A program made the position numbers and the translations under genes. Below, one piece after another: positions 27,557-35,818 of a stretch of 64,000 nt of DNA; the first letter of the stretch is position 1; each line of letters opens with the position of its first letter. The DNA comes from Natronincola peptidivorans. GTDB taxonomy: Bacteria > Bacillota > Clostridia > Peptostreptococcales > Natronincolaceae. Location: contig NZ_FOHU01000004.1 in the NCBI RefSeq assembly GCF_900111615.1, positions 1 through 64,000 of the forward strand, written 5' to 3'. The notes beneath the pieces are model-generated. The model made no database searches. It was not told where the DNA came from and worked only from the letters and a program-made list of their open reading frames with translations.

Positions 27557-28405
27557 TTAAGAGAGTCCATGGATAAAGTAATAAATAATGACGGATGTTA
27601 TTATTGCCAGTCCAACATAGCCCGTACTCTTCCAGTCTATCTGCCATGGAGAATTTGTATGATTTGCAACAGTACTTTGTAGCTTTTGGTGTCTTATCTT
27701 TAACCAATGCATCCCTATCAGAGCGACTACAACAATAGCTAAGCTATACATATGAGCTACAGAAATCGGCCCAGCCACTAATGGATTACTTCTAAAGAAC
27801 TCCACTATGAAGCGATTAATGGAGAAGCCTATAATATAAATAATAAACAACTGACCTTCATATTTAACATACTTTCTTTTGTTCCAAAGTATCAGAAATA
27901 AACCATAGTTCAATATAGCCTCGTAGATTTGGGCAGGATGCAGCAGTTGTCCTCCTACAGATACCCCCCAGAAGTATTCCTTCCCCATAAGAATTCCAAA
28001 AACATCACATCCCACTCTACCTATGGCTTGTCCTAAGATAATTGCAGGGGCAAAGGCATCAGCTGTTTGCCAAATAGGGATATTCTTTTTTTTCATATAC
28101 CATAATGCAAACAGGGTACCTGCTATCAAGGAACCTTGTATGGATAATCCTCCTTGATTGATCATGAAAATTTCTTTTGGATTCTGTAAGTAGTAGCTAG
28201 GATTAAAGGCTAAAATATAGTTTAATCTAGCACCAATGATTCCTACTATTACAGTATAAATAGCTAAGTCAGTTAATTGATCCTTATTTAGCTTTTTTCT
28301 TTCAGCTTCCTTTAGCATAATATAAAACCCTGCTAGAACTCCCAATGCTATCGTTAATCCAAATAAATGAACATCAAATCCTCCTATATTAAACAATATA
28401 ATCAT
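27557..28405 (-). CDS. lgt: Lgt-family prolipoprotein diacylglyceryl transferase, variant motif
   Basis: This 282-residue, seven-helix membrane protein belongs to the Lgt family (GARLNYILAF, GGLSIQGSL, GRVG, HPAQIYEA, RFIVEFFR). Lgt moves diacylglycerol from phosphatidylglycerol to lipoprotein cysteines. The usual GRxGNFxN-E motif reads GRVGCDVFGILMGKE here, so the conserved Asn is replaced. It may therefore be a paralogue rather than the housekeeping enzyme. A C-terminal roughly 45-residue extension carries one more helix. A sigma-54-type promoter lies 45 bp upstream. Confidence 0.85.
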   Translation of the reverse strand: MIILFNIGGFDVHLFGLTIALGVLAGFYIMLKEAERKKLNKDQLTDLAIYTVIVGIIGARLNYILAFNPSYYLQNPKEIFMINQGGLSIQGSLIAGTLFALWYMKKKNIPIWQTADAFAPAIILGQAIGRVGCDVFGILMGKEYFWGVSVGGQLLHPAQIYEAILNYGLFLILWNKRKYVKYEGQLFIIYIIGFSINRFIVEFFRSNPLVAGPISVAHMYSLAIVVVALIGMHWLKIRHQKLQSTVANHTNSPWQIDWKSTGYVGLAIITSVIIYYFIHGLS

Positions 28406-28450
28406 TTATTTTGCTCCTCTCTATTTAGCTGCAACAGTATAATTAAGCAT

Positions 28451-28466
28451 GCAATAACTATGCCAA
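28451..28466 (-). promoter_or_regulatory. Sigma-54 promoter of the Lgt-family gene
   Basis: The minus strand reads TTGGCATAGTTATTGC with 10 nt between GG and GC. Transcription would begin near 28439, 34 nt before the gene. Confidence 0.75.
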
Positions 28467-28484
28467 TTTGAAAAGAGCCATAGA

Positions 28485-28530
28485 ATAACACCTTCTCTCT
28501 TATTAAAGCTCAATAGTGAGAAGGTGTTAT
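28485..28530 (-). terminator. Terminator of the sirtuin gene
   Basis: ATAACACCTTCTC and GAGAAGGTGTTAT form a 13-bp stem with a 20-nt loop, seven bases after the sirtuin stop. Confidence 0.7.
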
Positions 28531-28536
28531 TTGTTG

Positions 28537-29259
28537 TTAGTCTAATGCATCATATAATTCTTCTAAAACTTCCTTGGCTTTTCCTATAATGGTTAGGTCA
28601 AATCCATAGTCTTTTCCGATATCTTCATTGTTTATGTAGACGGTTTTTCCTTTAGCCATTAGGGGTATTTGGTTTACTGGATAAACCTCTAGGCTGGTGC
28701 CCATAACGATTAATAAATCACATTGCTCTATCTCCATTAAGGTTTGATTCCATTCTTCAGTAGGCAGCATTTCTCCGAATAGCACAACTCCTGGCCGCAG
28801 CGCTTGTTCTCCGCAATATTTGCAATTTTGCTTTTCTATAAAGGCTTCTAATGAAGCATCAGCATCACAACTATTGCACCTTATTTTTCTTATATTTCCA
28901 TGGAGTTCAAATACCTCATCTGCACCTGCCATCCTATGAAATCCAGAGACATTTTGAGTGGCTATTCTTTGTATAAGTCCTTTTTTCATGAGATCTGCCA
29001 ATACATAATGTCCTTTATGAGGCTTGCAGTTTTCAAGTAAACTTAAACGGATACTATAGAATTCTTGGAATAATGAATAGTCTTTGAAAAAAGCATCAAT
29101 ATTAGCAACAGTCCTTGGGTCTATGTTTTTCCACCATCCTTGTTGACTTCTAAAATCAGGAATATTACTTTCAGTATCCATTCCTGCTCCTGTTAGCACA
29201 ACGGTATTGCTTGAATACTTCATCAGTTCTGCTAATGCTTTTATTTTAGTAGTAGTCAT
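28537..29259 (-). CDS. cobB: SIR2-family NAD-dependent protein deacylase
   Basis: The 240-residue enzyme removes acyl groups from lysines using NAD. Motifs present are the GAGMDTESNIPDFR NAD loop, TQNVSGFHRMAG, the catalytic His in ELHGNI, four zinc cysteines (CNSC...CKYC) and GTSLEVYPVNQIP. The GAG-x-S variant GAGMDTES differs slightly from the usual GAGIS. It is monocistronic, ending in its own terminator. Confidence 0.92.
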   Translation of the reverse strand: MTTTKIKALAELMKYSSNTVVLTGAGMDTESNIPDFRSQQGWWKNIDPRTVANIDAFFKDYSLFQEFYSIRLSLLENCKPHKGHYVLADLMKKGLIQRIATQNVSGFHRMAGADEVFELHGNIRKIRCNSCDADASLEAFIEKQNCKYCGEQALRPGVVLFGEMLPTEEWNQTLMEIEQCDLLIVMGTSLEVYPVNQIPLMAKGKTVYINNEDIGKDYGFDLTIIGKAKEVLEELYDALD

Positions 29260-29297
29260 TCTCTACCTTCCTTCCTATTTCTTAATATACATGTAAA

Positions 29298-29487
29298 GGC
29301 CCACAATATGGGTCTTAGACTGTTGAAAAACCTTCATCTTCTTCGTTGCTTCAAAAACCCAGCACCTTTACGTATTACGTATACGCTGCAGTCGCTGGGT
29401 TTTCTTGCGCCTTGAATCTGAAGATTTTTGAACAGTCTGGAGGTTGTTGACTTTTTCAACAACCTCAGGCCCATAATATGGGCCTTA
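29298..29487. repeat. Palindromic intergenic repeat, full-length copy 2, with flanking direct repeats
   Basis: The core at 29317-29467 is nearly identical to 6224-6379. It is flanked by GGCCCACAATATGGGTCTTA (29298-29317) and GGCCCATAATATGGGCCTTA (29468-29487), which are 18/20 identical in direct orientation and each form a hairpin. The flanks could be a duplicated terminator or target site. The element lies just beyond the 3' end of the minus-strand phosphatase gene, like copies 1 and 3. Confidence 0.85.
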
Positions 29488-29492
29488 TGGTA

Positions 29493-31181
29493 TTACTTAT
29501 TTATATCCATAATCAAGTAGGTGATATCATCATCAATCGCTTCATGAATAGCTTCATCGTTAACAGTTTTGTATATTTCTTCATTAATTTTTTTTCTAAA
29601 TGACTCTCCATTCCCTCCCTTATTCTCTAGTAATAATCTTTCCAGGTTATTTCTATTCAATAGGGTATTGTCCTCAAAGTTTTCTACCAGACCATCAGTA
29701 TAAAATATAATCCTATCTCCTTCCTCTAGCTGCACTTCAGCTTTTTTATACTCTGGTGAAATATAATCTCCCAGCTTACAGATAGGAATTCCTTTGCTTT
29801 TATCTAGTGTTTCTACATCTCCTTTATTGGTTAGCAACAAAGGGTCCGTGTTCATTCCTGCAGAGCAATATTGAAGTTTTCTAGTAATCTTATTATATAC
29901 AGCACTAAGGATAGCAATATGCATCTCATCTGGTAAATTTGATTCATTAAATTCATCAAAAAAGTATTGTAGTACTTTTTCACAATTTAGCATTTCTTCT
30001 TCAAAATCTCCGTTATAATTTGTAGAAATCATTCGTTCTGTAAATATGGTCATCATAGCTGCTGATGGACCATGTCCTGCAACATCTGCCAAGAAAATTC
30101 CAATATTTTCATCATTTATCTCATAAATATCATAGAAATCTCCACTAACCCTTTGACATGGGACAAACTCTGATATAAAGCTTACCTCTCCTATTTTTAT
30201 TTCCTTCGGTGGTAATAAGGATTGCTGAATTTTTTTTGCATATTCTAAGTCCTGTATGATTTTTTGGTTTGCTTCTTCCAGCTCTAAGGTTCTTTCACTT
30301 ACTAATGTTTCTAAATTTTCGGCATATTGTTGGATTTTTTCTCTAGCATAGCTTAGCTTTATATATGGAGTATCTAAATTATTGACAAAAATAGCTCTGC
30401 ATATTAAATAAGAGCTTATGATCTTGTAGACATGTCCCAACATATTATAACTATCATGAACATTACTATATAAAGTAAAGGAGGCTCCGGAGAAGATTCC
30501 GAAGGAGAGGCCAACAGCTAACTGAACATAGATTACATTTTTCGTACTCTTATAATCCAATAAAAACAAAAATATCGCTAACCCTTGAACAACCATCATA
30601 ATATATTCTAATGCTACCTTTAAAGGTGTAAGTCCCTGTCCTTCAATAAACATTGCTGGAAATTTCTCTAAATGAAAAGTAATGGCATAAAAAATAATGA
30701 TGCTTGTGAGAATACTGCCTAGTAAGTAATAGGCTCTATTCATAGTTGCTCTTGAATTTACGGGGACACAGGCAGTGACTAGTAGACCTAAGGTAAATAT
30801 CAATCTCCCAATAATCCAATAGGTGGTAGCTGCAGCAGCGGAGCTCTCAAGAAAAAAGCCTGGCATCGCATCATAGGTCATGGTATGTAAGAAATCTACA
30901 AATCCTACAATAAAAAAAGTACAAAAACATATTATCAATCTTACTCTTTTATTTTTATTGTATGTATAATAGCTAATAATAAAAATAATATAATAAATGA
31001 TGATGGTAAAGAATTCTAGTAATGTATGATAAAACAAGAAAAACTCTGTCTGAAAAACAACATAATATTTATCTCCTAAAATACCCACCAGGTAAAATAT
31101 AATTACTAACCCTATCCATAACAAACTTAACCCTATGTAGTTTCTGTCTAAAATTGTCTTTTTTTCTTTGTAGGCAAGCAT
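29493..31181 (-). CDS. Membrane sensor with SpoIIE-type PP2C phosphatase domain
   Basis: The 562-residue protein has seven predicted membrane helices (about 15-270) resembling the MASE3 sensor domain. A short coiled coil (YAENLETLVSERTLELEEANQ) and a C-terminal SpoIIE phosphatase follow. The phosphatase has metal-binding motifs SGDFYDIYEI, FLADVAGHGPSAAMM, YTDGLVENF and DDITYLIM. Such enzymes dephosphorylate anti-anti-sigma proteins or similar targets. No anti-sigma or STAS partner is adjacent. The signal is unknown. Confidence 0.9.
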   Translation of the reverse strand: MLAYKEKKTILDRNYIGLSLLWIGLVIIFYLVGILGDKYYVVFQTEFFLFYHTLLEFFTIIIYYIIFIISYYTYNKNKRVRLIICFCTFFIVGFVDFLHTMTYDAMPGFFLESSAAAATTYWIIGRLIFTLGLLVTACVPVNSRATMNRAYYLLGSILTSIIIFYAITFHLEKFPAMFIEGQGLTPLKVALEYIMMVVQGLAIFLFLLDYKSTKNVIYVQLAVGLSFGIFSGASFTLYSNVHDSYNMLGHVYKIISSYLICRAIFVNNLDTPYIKLSYAREKIQQYAENLETLVSERTLELEEANQKIIQDLEYAKKIQQSLLPPKEIKIGEVSFISEFVPCQRVSGDFYDIYEINDENIGIFLADVAGHGPSAAMMTIFTERMISTNYNGDFEEEMLNCEKVLQYFFDEFNESNLPDEMHIAILSAVYNKITRKLQYCSAGMNTDPLLLTNKGDVETLDKSKGIPICKLGDYISPEYKKAEVQLEEGDRIIFYTDGLVENFEDNTLLNRNNLERLLLENKGGNGESFRKKINEEIYKTVNDEAIHEAIDDDITYLIMDINK

Positions 31182-31358
31182 ATGGTTTTCCTTTCTTTGA
31201 CTATTAATTTTTTATTCTCTTATAGTAATTTCTGCAAAACTAGGATAAATCCTTTTAATTACGTCAGTATTATGCATTTTTCCATCATTTTCTTTCGACA
31301 AAATTATTAAAAATTCAGTATTCACTGATTGGCATGTTCCTGTACTATAAGCAGGAAT

Positions 31359-31379
31359 CGGGCGACCTGCGGTCGCCCG
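31359..31379. other. GC-rich 9-bp hairpin within a 391-bp non-coding gap
   Basis: CGGGCGACC and GGTCGCCCG pair around TGC, in surroundings that are otherwise very AT-rich. It may be a short mobile palindrome or a terminator. An imperfect hairpin at about 31420-31475 (ATGACTACAACCAGAG with CTCTGAATCGTAGCCAT) looks like the terminator of the downstream Lon-like gene on the minus strand. The rest of 31182-31572 shows nothing I recognise. Confidence 0.5.
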
Positions 31380-31572
31380 AATATGTAATATATTACACAG
31401 TATCTTTCAAATACGCACCAAAAAAATATGACTACAACCAGAGTAAGTTCTTTTTCTCTGAATCGTAGCCATTTTTTATCAAGATATAGTTTTCCTTCCG
31501 TAGCACATTAGCGGTGTGTCCAATTTCAACACTCCACTTGGGTTGAATTTAAGAAATCTTCCCTTATTTAAT

Positions 31573-33972
31573 TTACTCCTTTTCTTTTTCTTCTTCATCA
31601 GCCAAAACCTTTAATTTAGATGTAATTAGGTAGTTAATTGTTCCCTCTGGATAATCACCATTTTCATCTCGTTCTCCAGCGGATATACCTGTTAATATTT
31701 CAATGCCTTCATCCACATGGCCTATAGCATAGATATGGAATCTGCCTTCCTTAACTGCTTTAATTACTTCTTCCTTCAACATCAGATTTTTAATATTTTG
31801 CTTTGGTATAATAACACCTTGGTCTCCAGTCAAGCCTTTAAGCTTACATACATCATAAAATCCTTCTATCTTTTCATTTACTCCTCCAATAGGCTGTATT
31901 TCACCCTTCTGGTTAACAGAGCCTGTTACAGCAATGCTTTGCTTTATAGGTACCTGAGCAATGCTGGATAAAATACAGTAAAGCTCTGTACTGGAGGCAC
32001 TATCTCCATCAATGATTGAGTAGCTTTGTTCAAAACTGATGCTAACAGAAAGGGATAATGGTTTTTCCTGTGCATATTTACAACCAAGGTACCCACTTAA
32101 TATAAGTACACCTTTATCATGTAGACTACCGCTTTTCTTTACTTCTCTTTCTATATTGATGATTCCCGGTTTGCCTCTATAGGTTGAAGCAGTTATTCTA
32201 CTGGGCTTTCCAAAGGAATATTCTCCAGTACCCATTACTGCTAGACCATTAATCTGCCCCACCTTTTCACCAGCTACATCCAGTAGTAAGGTGCCTTCCT
32301 CAAACATTTCATTTAGTTTTTCTTCATATTTGCTATTTCTATATATTTTTTCCTGTATTGCTTTTTCTATATGGTCCTTAGTTACCAATGCTTCATTCTG
32401 AAAATCTGCCCATGCATCTGCCTCATAGAGTATTTCTACAATTTGGTTGAACCTTGAGCTTAGCTTTCCTTGATTATCTGCAAGTCTAGAGCTATATTCA
32501 ATGATTCTTGCAACGGCTGTTTTATCAAAGTCCCTCAGGCCTACTTCTTTGCAATGAGAGGCTATAAATTGTGCCATTTTAAATATATTGTCATTATCTT
32601 TTAGCATCTCTACATCAAAGTCTGCCATAATTTTAAATAACTTTTTAAAATCCTCATCTAAACCAAACAGAGTATGATATATATATGCATCCCCTATTAT
32701 GATGAGCTTGATATCCATAGGAATGGCTTCCGGTTTCAAGCTGGACGTAACAACATAGCCCATTTGCTTATTGAGGCTTTCAATGTTTATCTCGCCTGTT
32801 TTCAATGTCCTTTTCAATGTTTCCCAAGCAAAAGGCTGTGTTAGAATTTCCTTTGCTTGTACTATAAGGAAACCTCCGTTGGCTTTATGTAATGAACCAG
32901 GCTTTATCTCCATGAAATCTGTTTTTAGTATACCCATTTCATTTTTATATTCAATAGTACCTAGCAAGTTGGCAAAGGTAGGATTTGTTTCATTAATCAT
33001 TGGGGCATAATCTAGTCCTGAATTGTCGATAAATAAATTAACTTTATATCGATTAAAGAAGTTTTCATTTGATTTCATTGGCATCATCAGCAGCTGTGCC
33101 ATATCCTTTTTATCCTCTTTAGGTTTTTTAAAGGCATCAACATTTTCTAATATATCTTTTTCTAGAGCATTGATATATTTTGTTATTTCCTTTCTATGGC
33201 CATATCTTGCCAATAGCTTATTAATATGATAGTTAACAATATCATAGGCAATCTTCTCATCTAGCTTTTTAACTGTCTGTGTTAATTGTTGCTCTATATC
33301 TCTTAATTTATTAAATATCTCTAATGTCTCTAAGCCTAAGTGATTGGAGTTCTCCCTTAGCTTTTCCATTTCCTCTATGGACAGATTTTCGTATTCTTCC
33401 TGAGTCATAGGTCTGCCTTCTTTTAATGGGACAGTTACTAGTCCCTGCTCAGATTCTTTAAAAAGAAAACCAAATTTTTTTGCAGTTTCATTTAACTGAT
33501 TGACTATCTCTTGATTTTTTTGTTGAAACTCTCTGATTATTTCATTCTTTTTGGTTTCATATTCTGTTCCATTAAAAGCTGTAGAAATTTCCTTTTTAAA
33601 CTGATTGATCATCCCCTCAATATCTTTTTTAAACTGTTGACCTGTTCCTGCCTCCATACTTAAGGTTTTTGGAATGTCAGGATTTTTAAAATTGTATACA
33701 TACACCCAATCATTGGGAATAGGCATTTCCTTAGCAAATTTTTCTGCGATGGAATTAGCATAGCTATTCCTTCCTGTCCCACTTAAACCAGAGATAAATA
33801 CGTTATATCCTTTCTTTTTAATCTTTAGACCAAATTCTAACGCTTTCACTGCTCTATCCTGCCCAATGATGCCCTTTAACGGTTCTAAATTTGCTGTTGT
33901 TTCAAAGGCTAGATCTTCAATATAGCATGGACTAGTAAGTGTTTCTGGTTCCAAACGAAATCTATTGATCAT
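31573..33972 (-). CDS. Lon-type ATP-dependent protease (AAA_32 / S16)
   Basis: The 799-residue protein has the N-terminal AAA_32-type region with Walker A GLSGTGRNSYA (a Lys-to-Arg change in the usual GKS/T). A coiled-coil insertion covers about 100-270. A C-terminal Lon protease domain follows, with the serine in DGDSASSTELY and the lysine region GVNEKIEGFYDVC. This is the clostridial/proteobacterial Lon-like branch lacking the Lon N-terminal substrate domain. Relatives degrade damaged proteins; the substrate here is unknown. The altered Walker A is typical enough in this branch that I do not call it broken. Confidence 0.9.
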   Translation of the reverse strand: MINRFRLEPETLTSPCYIEDLAFETTANLEPLKGIIGQDRAVKALEFGLKIKKKGYNVFISGLSGTGRNSYANSIAEKFAKEMPIPNDWVYVYNFKNPDIPKTLSMEAGTGQQFKKDIEGMINQFKKEISTAFNGTEYETKKNEIIREFQQKNQEIVNQLNETAKKFGFLFKESEQGLVTVPLKEGRPMTQEEYENLSIEEMEKLRENSNHLGLETLEIFNKLRDIEQQLTQTVKKLDEKIAYDIVNYHINKLLARYGHRKEITKYINALEKDILENVDAFKKPKEDKKDMAQLLMMPMKSNENFFNRYKVNLFIDNSGLDYAPMINETNPTFANLLGTIEYKNEMGILKTDFMEIKPGSLHKANGGFLIVQAKEILTQPFAWETLKRTLKTGEINIESLNKQMGYVVTSSLKPEAIPMDIKLIIIGDAYIYHTLFGLDEDFKKLFKIMADFDVEMLKDNDNIFKMAQFIASHCKEVGLRDFDKTAVARIIEYSSRLADNQGKLSSRFNQIVEILYEADAWADFQNEALVTKDHIEKAIQEKIYRNSKYEEKLNEMFEEGTLLLDVAGEKVGQINGLAVMGTGEYSFGKPSRITASTYRGKPGIINIEREVKKSGSLHDKGVLILSGYLGCKYAQEKPLSLSVSISFEQSYSIIDGDSASSTELYCILSSIAQVPIKQSIAVTGSVNQKGEIQPIGGVNEKIEGFYDVCKLKGLTGDQGVIIPKQNIKNLMLKEEVIKAVKEGRFHIYAIGHVDEGIEILTGISAGERDENGDYPEGTINYLITSKLKVLADEEEKEKE

Positions 33973-34175
33973 ACTGTTTCCTCCCCCAAAATAATATTTA
34001 GTCTATATATACCTCACTGAAATCATTTAAAAACAAATCTTGTAAAATATATGGCTAGACACATATTTCTATTTTACTTTGAATTATCCTCCTTTATACA
34101 AAAAACACAAAATCCATTGAATATAGGCTTGGCTTAACAAAAGCTATGCTGCTTAGAATCTTTAACCTAAGACAA

Positions 34176-34220
34176 AAAAATAGCAGCCTTGATTTAATAA
34201 TCCACAAGGCTGCTATTTTT
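34176..34220. terminator. Terminator of the LysM protein gene
   Basis: A 16-bp perfect stem (34176-34191 with 34205-34220) has A-runs and T-runs at its ends. It lies about 40 bp after the LysM gene stop on the minus strand. Confidence 0.85.
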
Positions 34221-34257
34221 AGTAATAAGACTTTATTTTATTTCTTTAATAATTATT

Positions 34258-35439
34258 CTATTTTTGTCCTGCTGCTGTTAACACGTTATTTTGATGTCCT
34301 TCATCTCTACGTCCATCCACATGTCGAGTGCTATTTAAAAAATAGAGATCACTGTGACCGTTAAAATTATTATTATTTATATATTGTACATCATGAGGCA
34401 TAGCACTGGCTGACGCTGCTAGTCTTCTTCCATCCACTTCAACAATCACAGGTCTTCGATTCCAGCTATAGCTCCCTCCCCATACCTCCTTCATAATTGA
34501 AGCATCTCTAGCTGTTACAGGCTCTACATCAGCATGGTTTGCTCCTATGGTTCTCTTCATGTTCCATCTTCTACCTGTGTGAAAATCTACTACAGCAAAT
34601 TCTTTGCCGATGGGTACTACGTATTGAGCCTCTGTCCACCAATCCAACAGCTCTCCATACTGAGGCCCTGGGGTTTCTTTTACAGGGATATTATATACCG
34701 GAATCGTCAGCTTATCTCCTATTCTTAATACATGATTCTCCCTTAACCCATTAACATCTAGTAGTTCTTTAAAGGGAATTCCATATTTAATAGAAATATT
34801 CCATGTTGTATCACCACTTACAACAGTATGGGTTGTAAAGGTTTTTCTCGGGGTGGCAGTTGATGGAGGATTCGTAGGTGCTGCTGTTTGTTGCTTGGAT
34901 GAAGGTATTGTTACAGTTTGGCCTGGATAGATGTGCTGTCCCTCTCTTAATCCATTAGCACTTAAAAAATCTTTTAAGCTTACATTAAACTTATTGCTAA
35001 TGATCCATGGGGTATCATTTCTTTGTACCACATAAGCAGTTGAGTTATTTGAGGTAGAAGGAATAATTACCTGTTGTCCTGGATAAATATGTTGTCCTTC
35101 CCTCAATCCATTAGCACTTAAAAAATCTTTTAAGCTTATATTAAACTTATTACTAATGATCCATGGGGTATCATTTCTTTGTACTGTATAGGTGCTTTGT
35201 TGTTTTCCTGGGATTTGTACAGTATCTCCTACTCTTATTTCAGGGTTATTTCTATATTGAGGATTTAGGTTATATATCTCCTCTAAAGATACCTGATATT
35301 TTTGCGAAATCTTCCAAAGTGTGTCTCCCGATACAACTCTATGGGATAGGCTGCTGGCAAAGGCAGGGGTGAAGGTGGAAGTGAATACTGCTGAAGCTAA
35401 GGCTGTTCCGATAATCATTTTCTTAAACTTTGAATTCAT
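34258..35439 (-). CDS. Secreted protein with four LysM repeats
   Basis: The 393-residue protein starts at ATG 35439 behind GGAGG; an earlier in-frame ATG at 35478 lacks a site. It has a signal peptide (1-29). Four LysM peptidoglycan-binding modules cover about 31-78, 82-127, 134-179 and 200-246. A roughly 125-residue C-terminal domain has conserved-looking His/Asp (HADVEP, GHSDLYFLNSTRHVDGRRDEGHQ). I have seen this tail on clostridial LysM proteins but cannot give it a function. LysM 2 and 3 are nearly identical, also at DNA level, indicating recent duplication. Confidence 0.88.
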   Translation of the reverse strand: MNSKFKKMIIGTALASAVFTSTFTPAFASSLSHRVVSGDTLWKISQKYQVSLEEIYNLNPQYRNNPEIRVGDTVQIPGKQQSTYTVQRNDTPWIISNKFNISLKDFLSANGLREGQHIYPGQQVIIPSTSNNSTAYVVQRNDTPWIISNKFNVSLKDFLSANGLREGQHIYPGQTVTIPSSKQQTAAPTNPPSTATPRKTFTTHTVVSGDTTWNISIKYGIPFKELLDVNGLRENHVLRIGDKLTIPVYNIPVKETPGPQYGELLDWWTEAQYVVPIGKEFAVVDFHTGRRWNMKRTIGANHADVEPVTARDASIMKEVWGGSYSWNRRPVIVEVDGRRLAASASAMPHDVQYINNNNFNGHSDLYFLNSTRHVDGRRDEGHQNNVLTAAGQK

Positions 35440-35818
35440 AATAGTCCTCCTTTTGTCAAATATCCATGCAGTTAACATAATTACTCTTATTATAAATTCG
35501 AAAATTGTTCCTTATTTCCTTTATGTAAATACTGGAGCTATAGGCAACTATTGCAATACTAGTAAACAGCCATCCAATTCTATCATAAATTGTTAGAACA
35601 GTGCCTCTGTTTCAGACAAATGGAAAAGTGTGTCTGCCATCTGAGTATTGGCAAGGAATCTTTAAGACCTAGATTCTTTACTATGTTTAGTATAAAAAAT
35701 CATGATAGCATCATGAAAACATTGATTCTTAGCGCCCTTAGCCTATGTCCTTATCCCTCTCAAAATTGAAAAAACAGCACTCCAATAAAGTTTGGAGTGC
35801 TGCTAATATACTACTATA
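35440..35818. other. 379-bp gap upstream of the LysM gene, holding one terminator
   Basis: The minus-strand terminator of the phosphodiester-glycosidase gene lies at 35775-35802 (CAGCACTCCAA with TTGGAGTGCTG, then six T). The rest should contain the LysM promoter, but I see no confident hexamers. Confidence 0.6.

Noticed and set aside
31333-31348. Sixth sigma-54 element (TTGGCATGTTCCTGTA)
   Set aside because: The -24 half fits but the -12 half lacks TTGC, and no gene start follows on that strand.
31573-33972. Inactive Lon because Walker A has Arg for Lys
   Set aside because: The variant is, to my knowledge, tolerated in this Lon branch, and the protease residues are intact.
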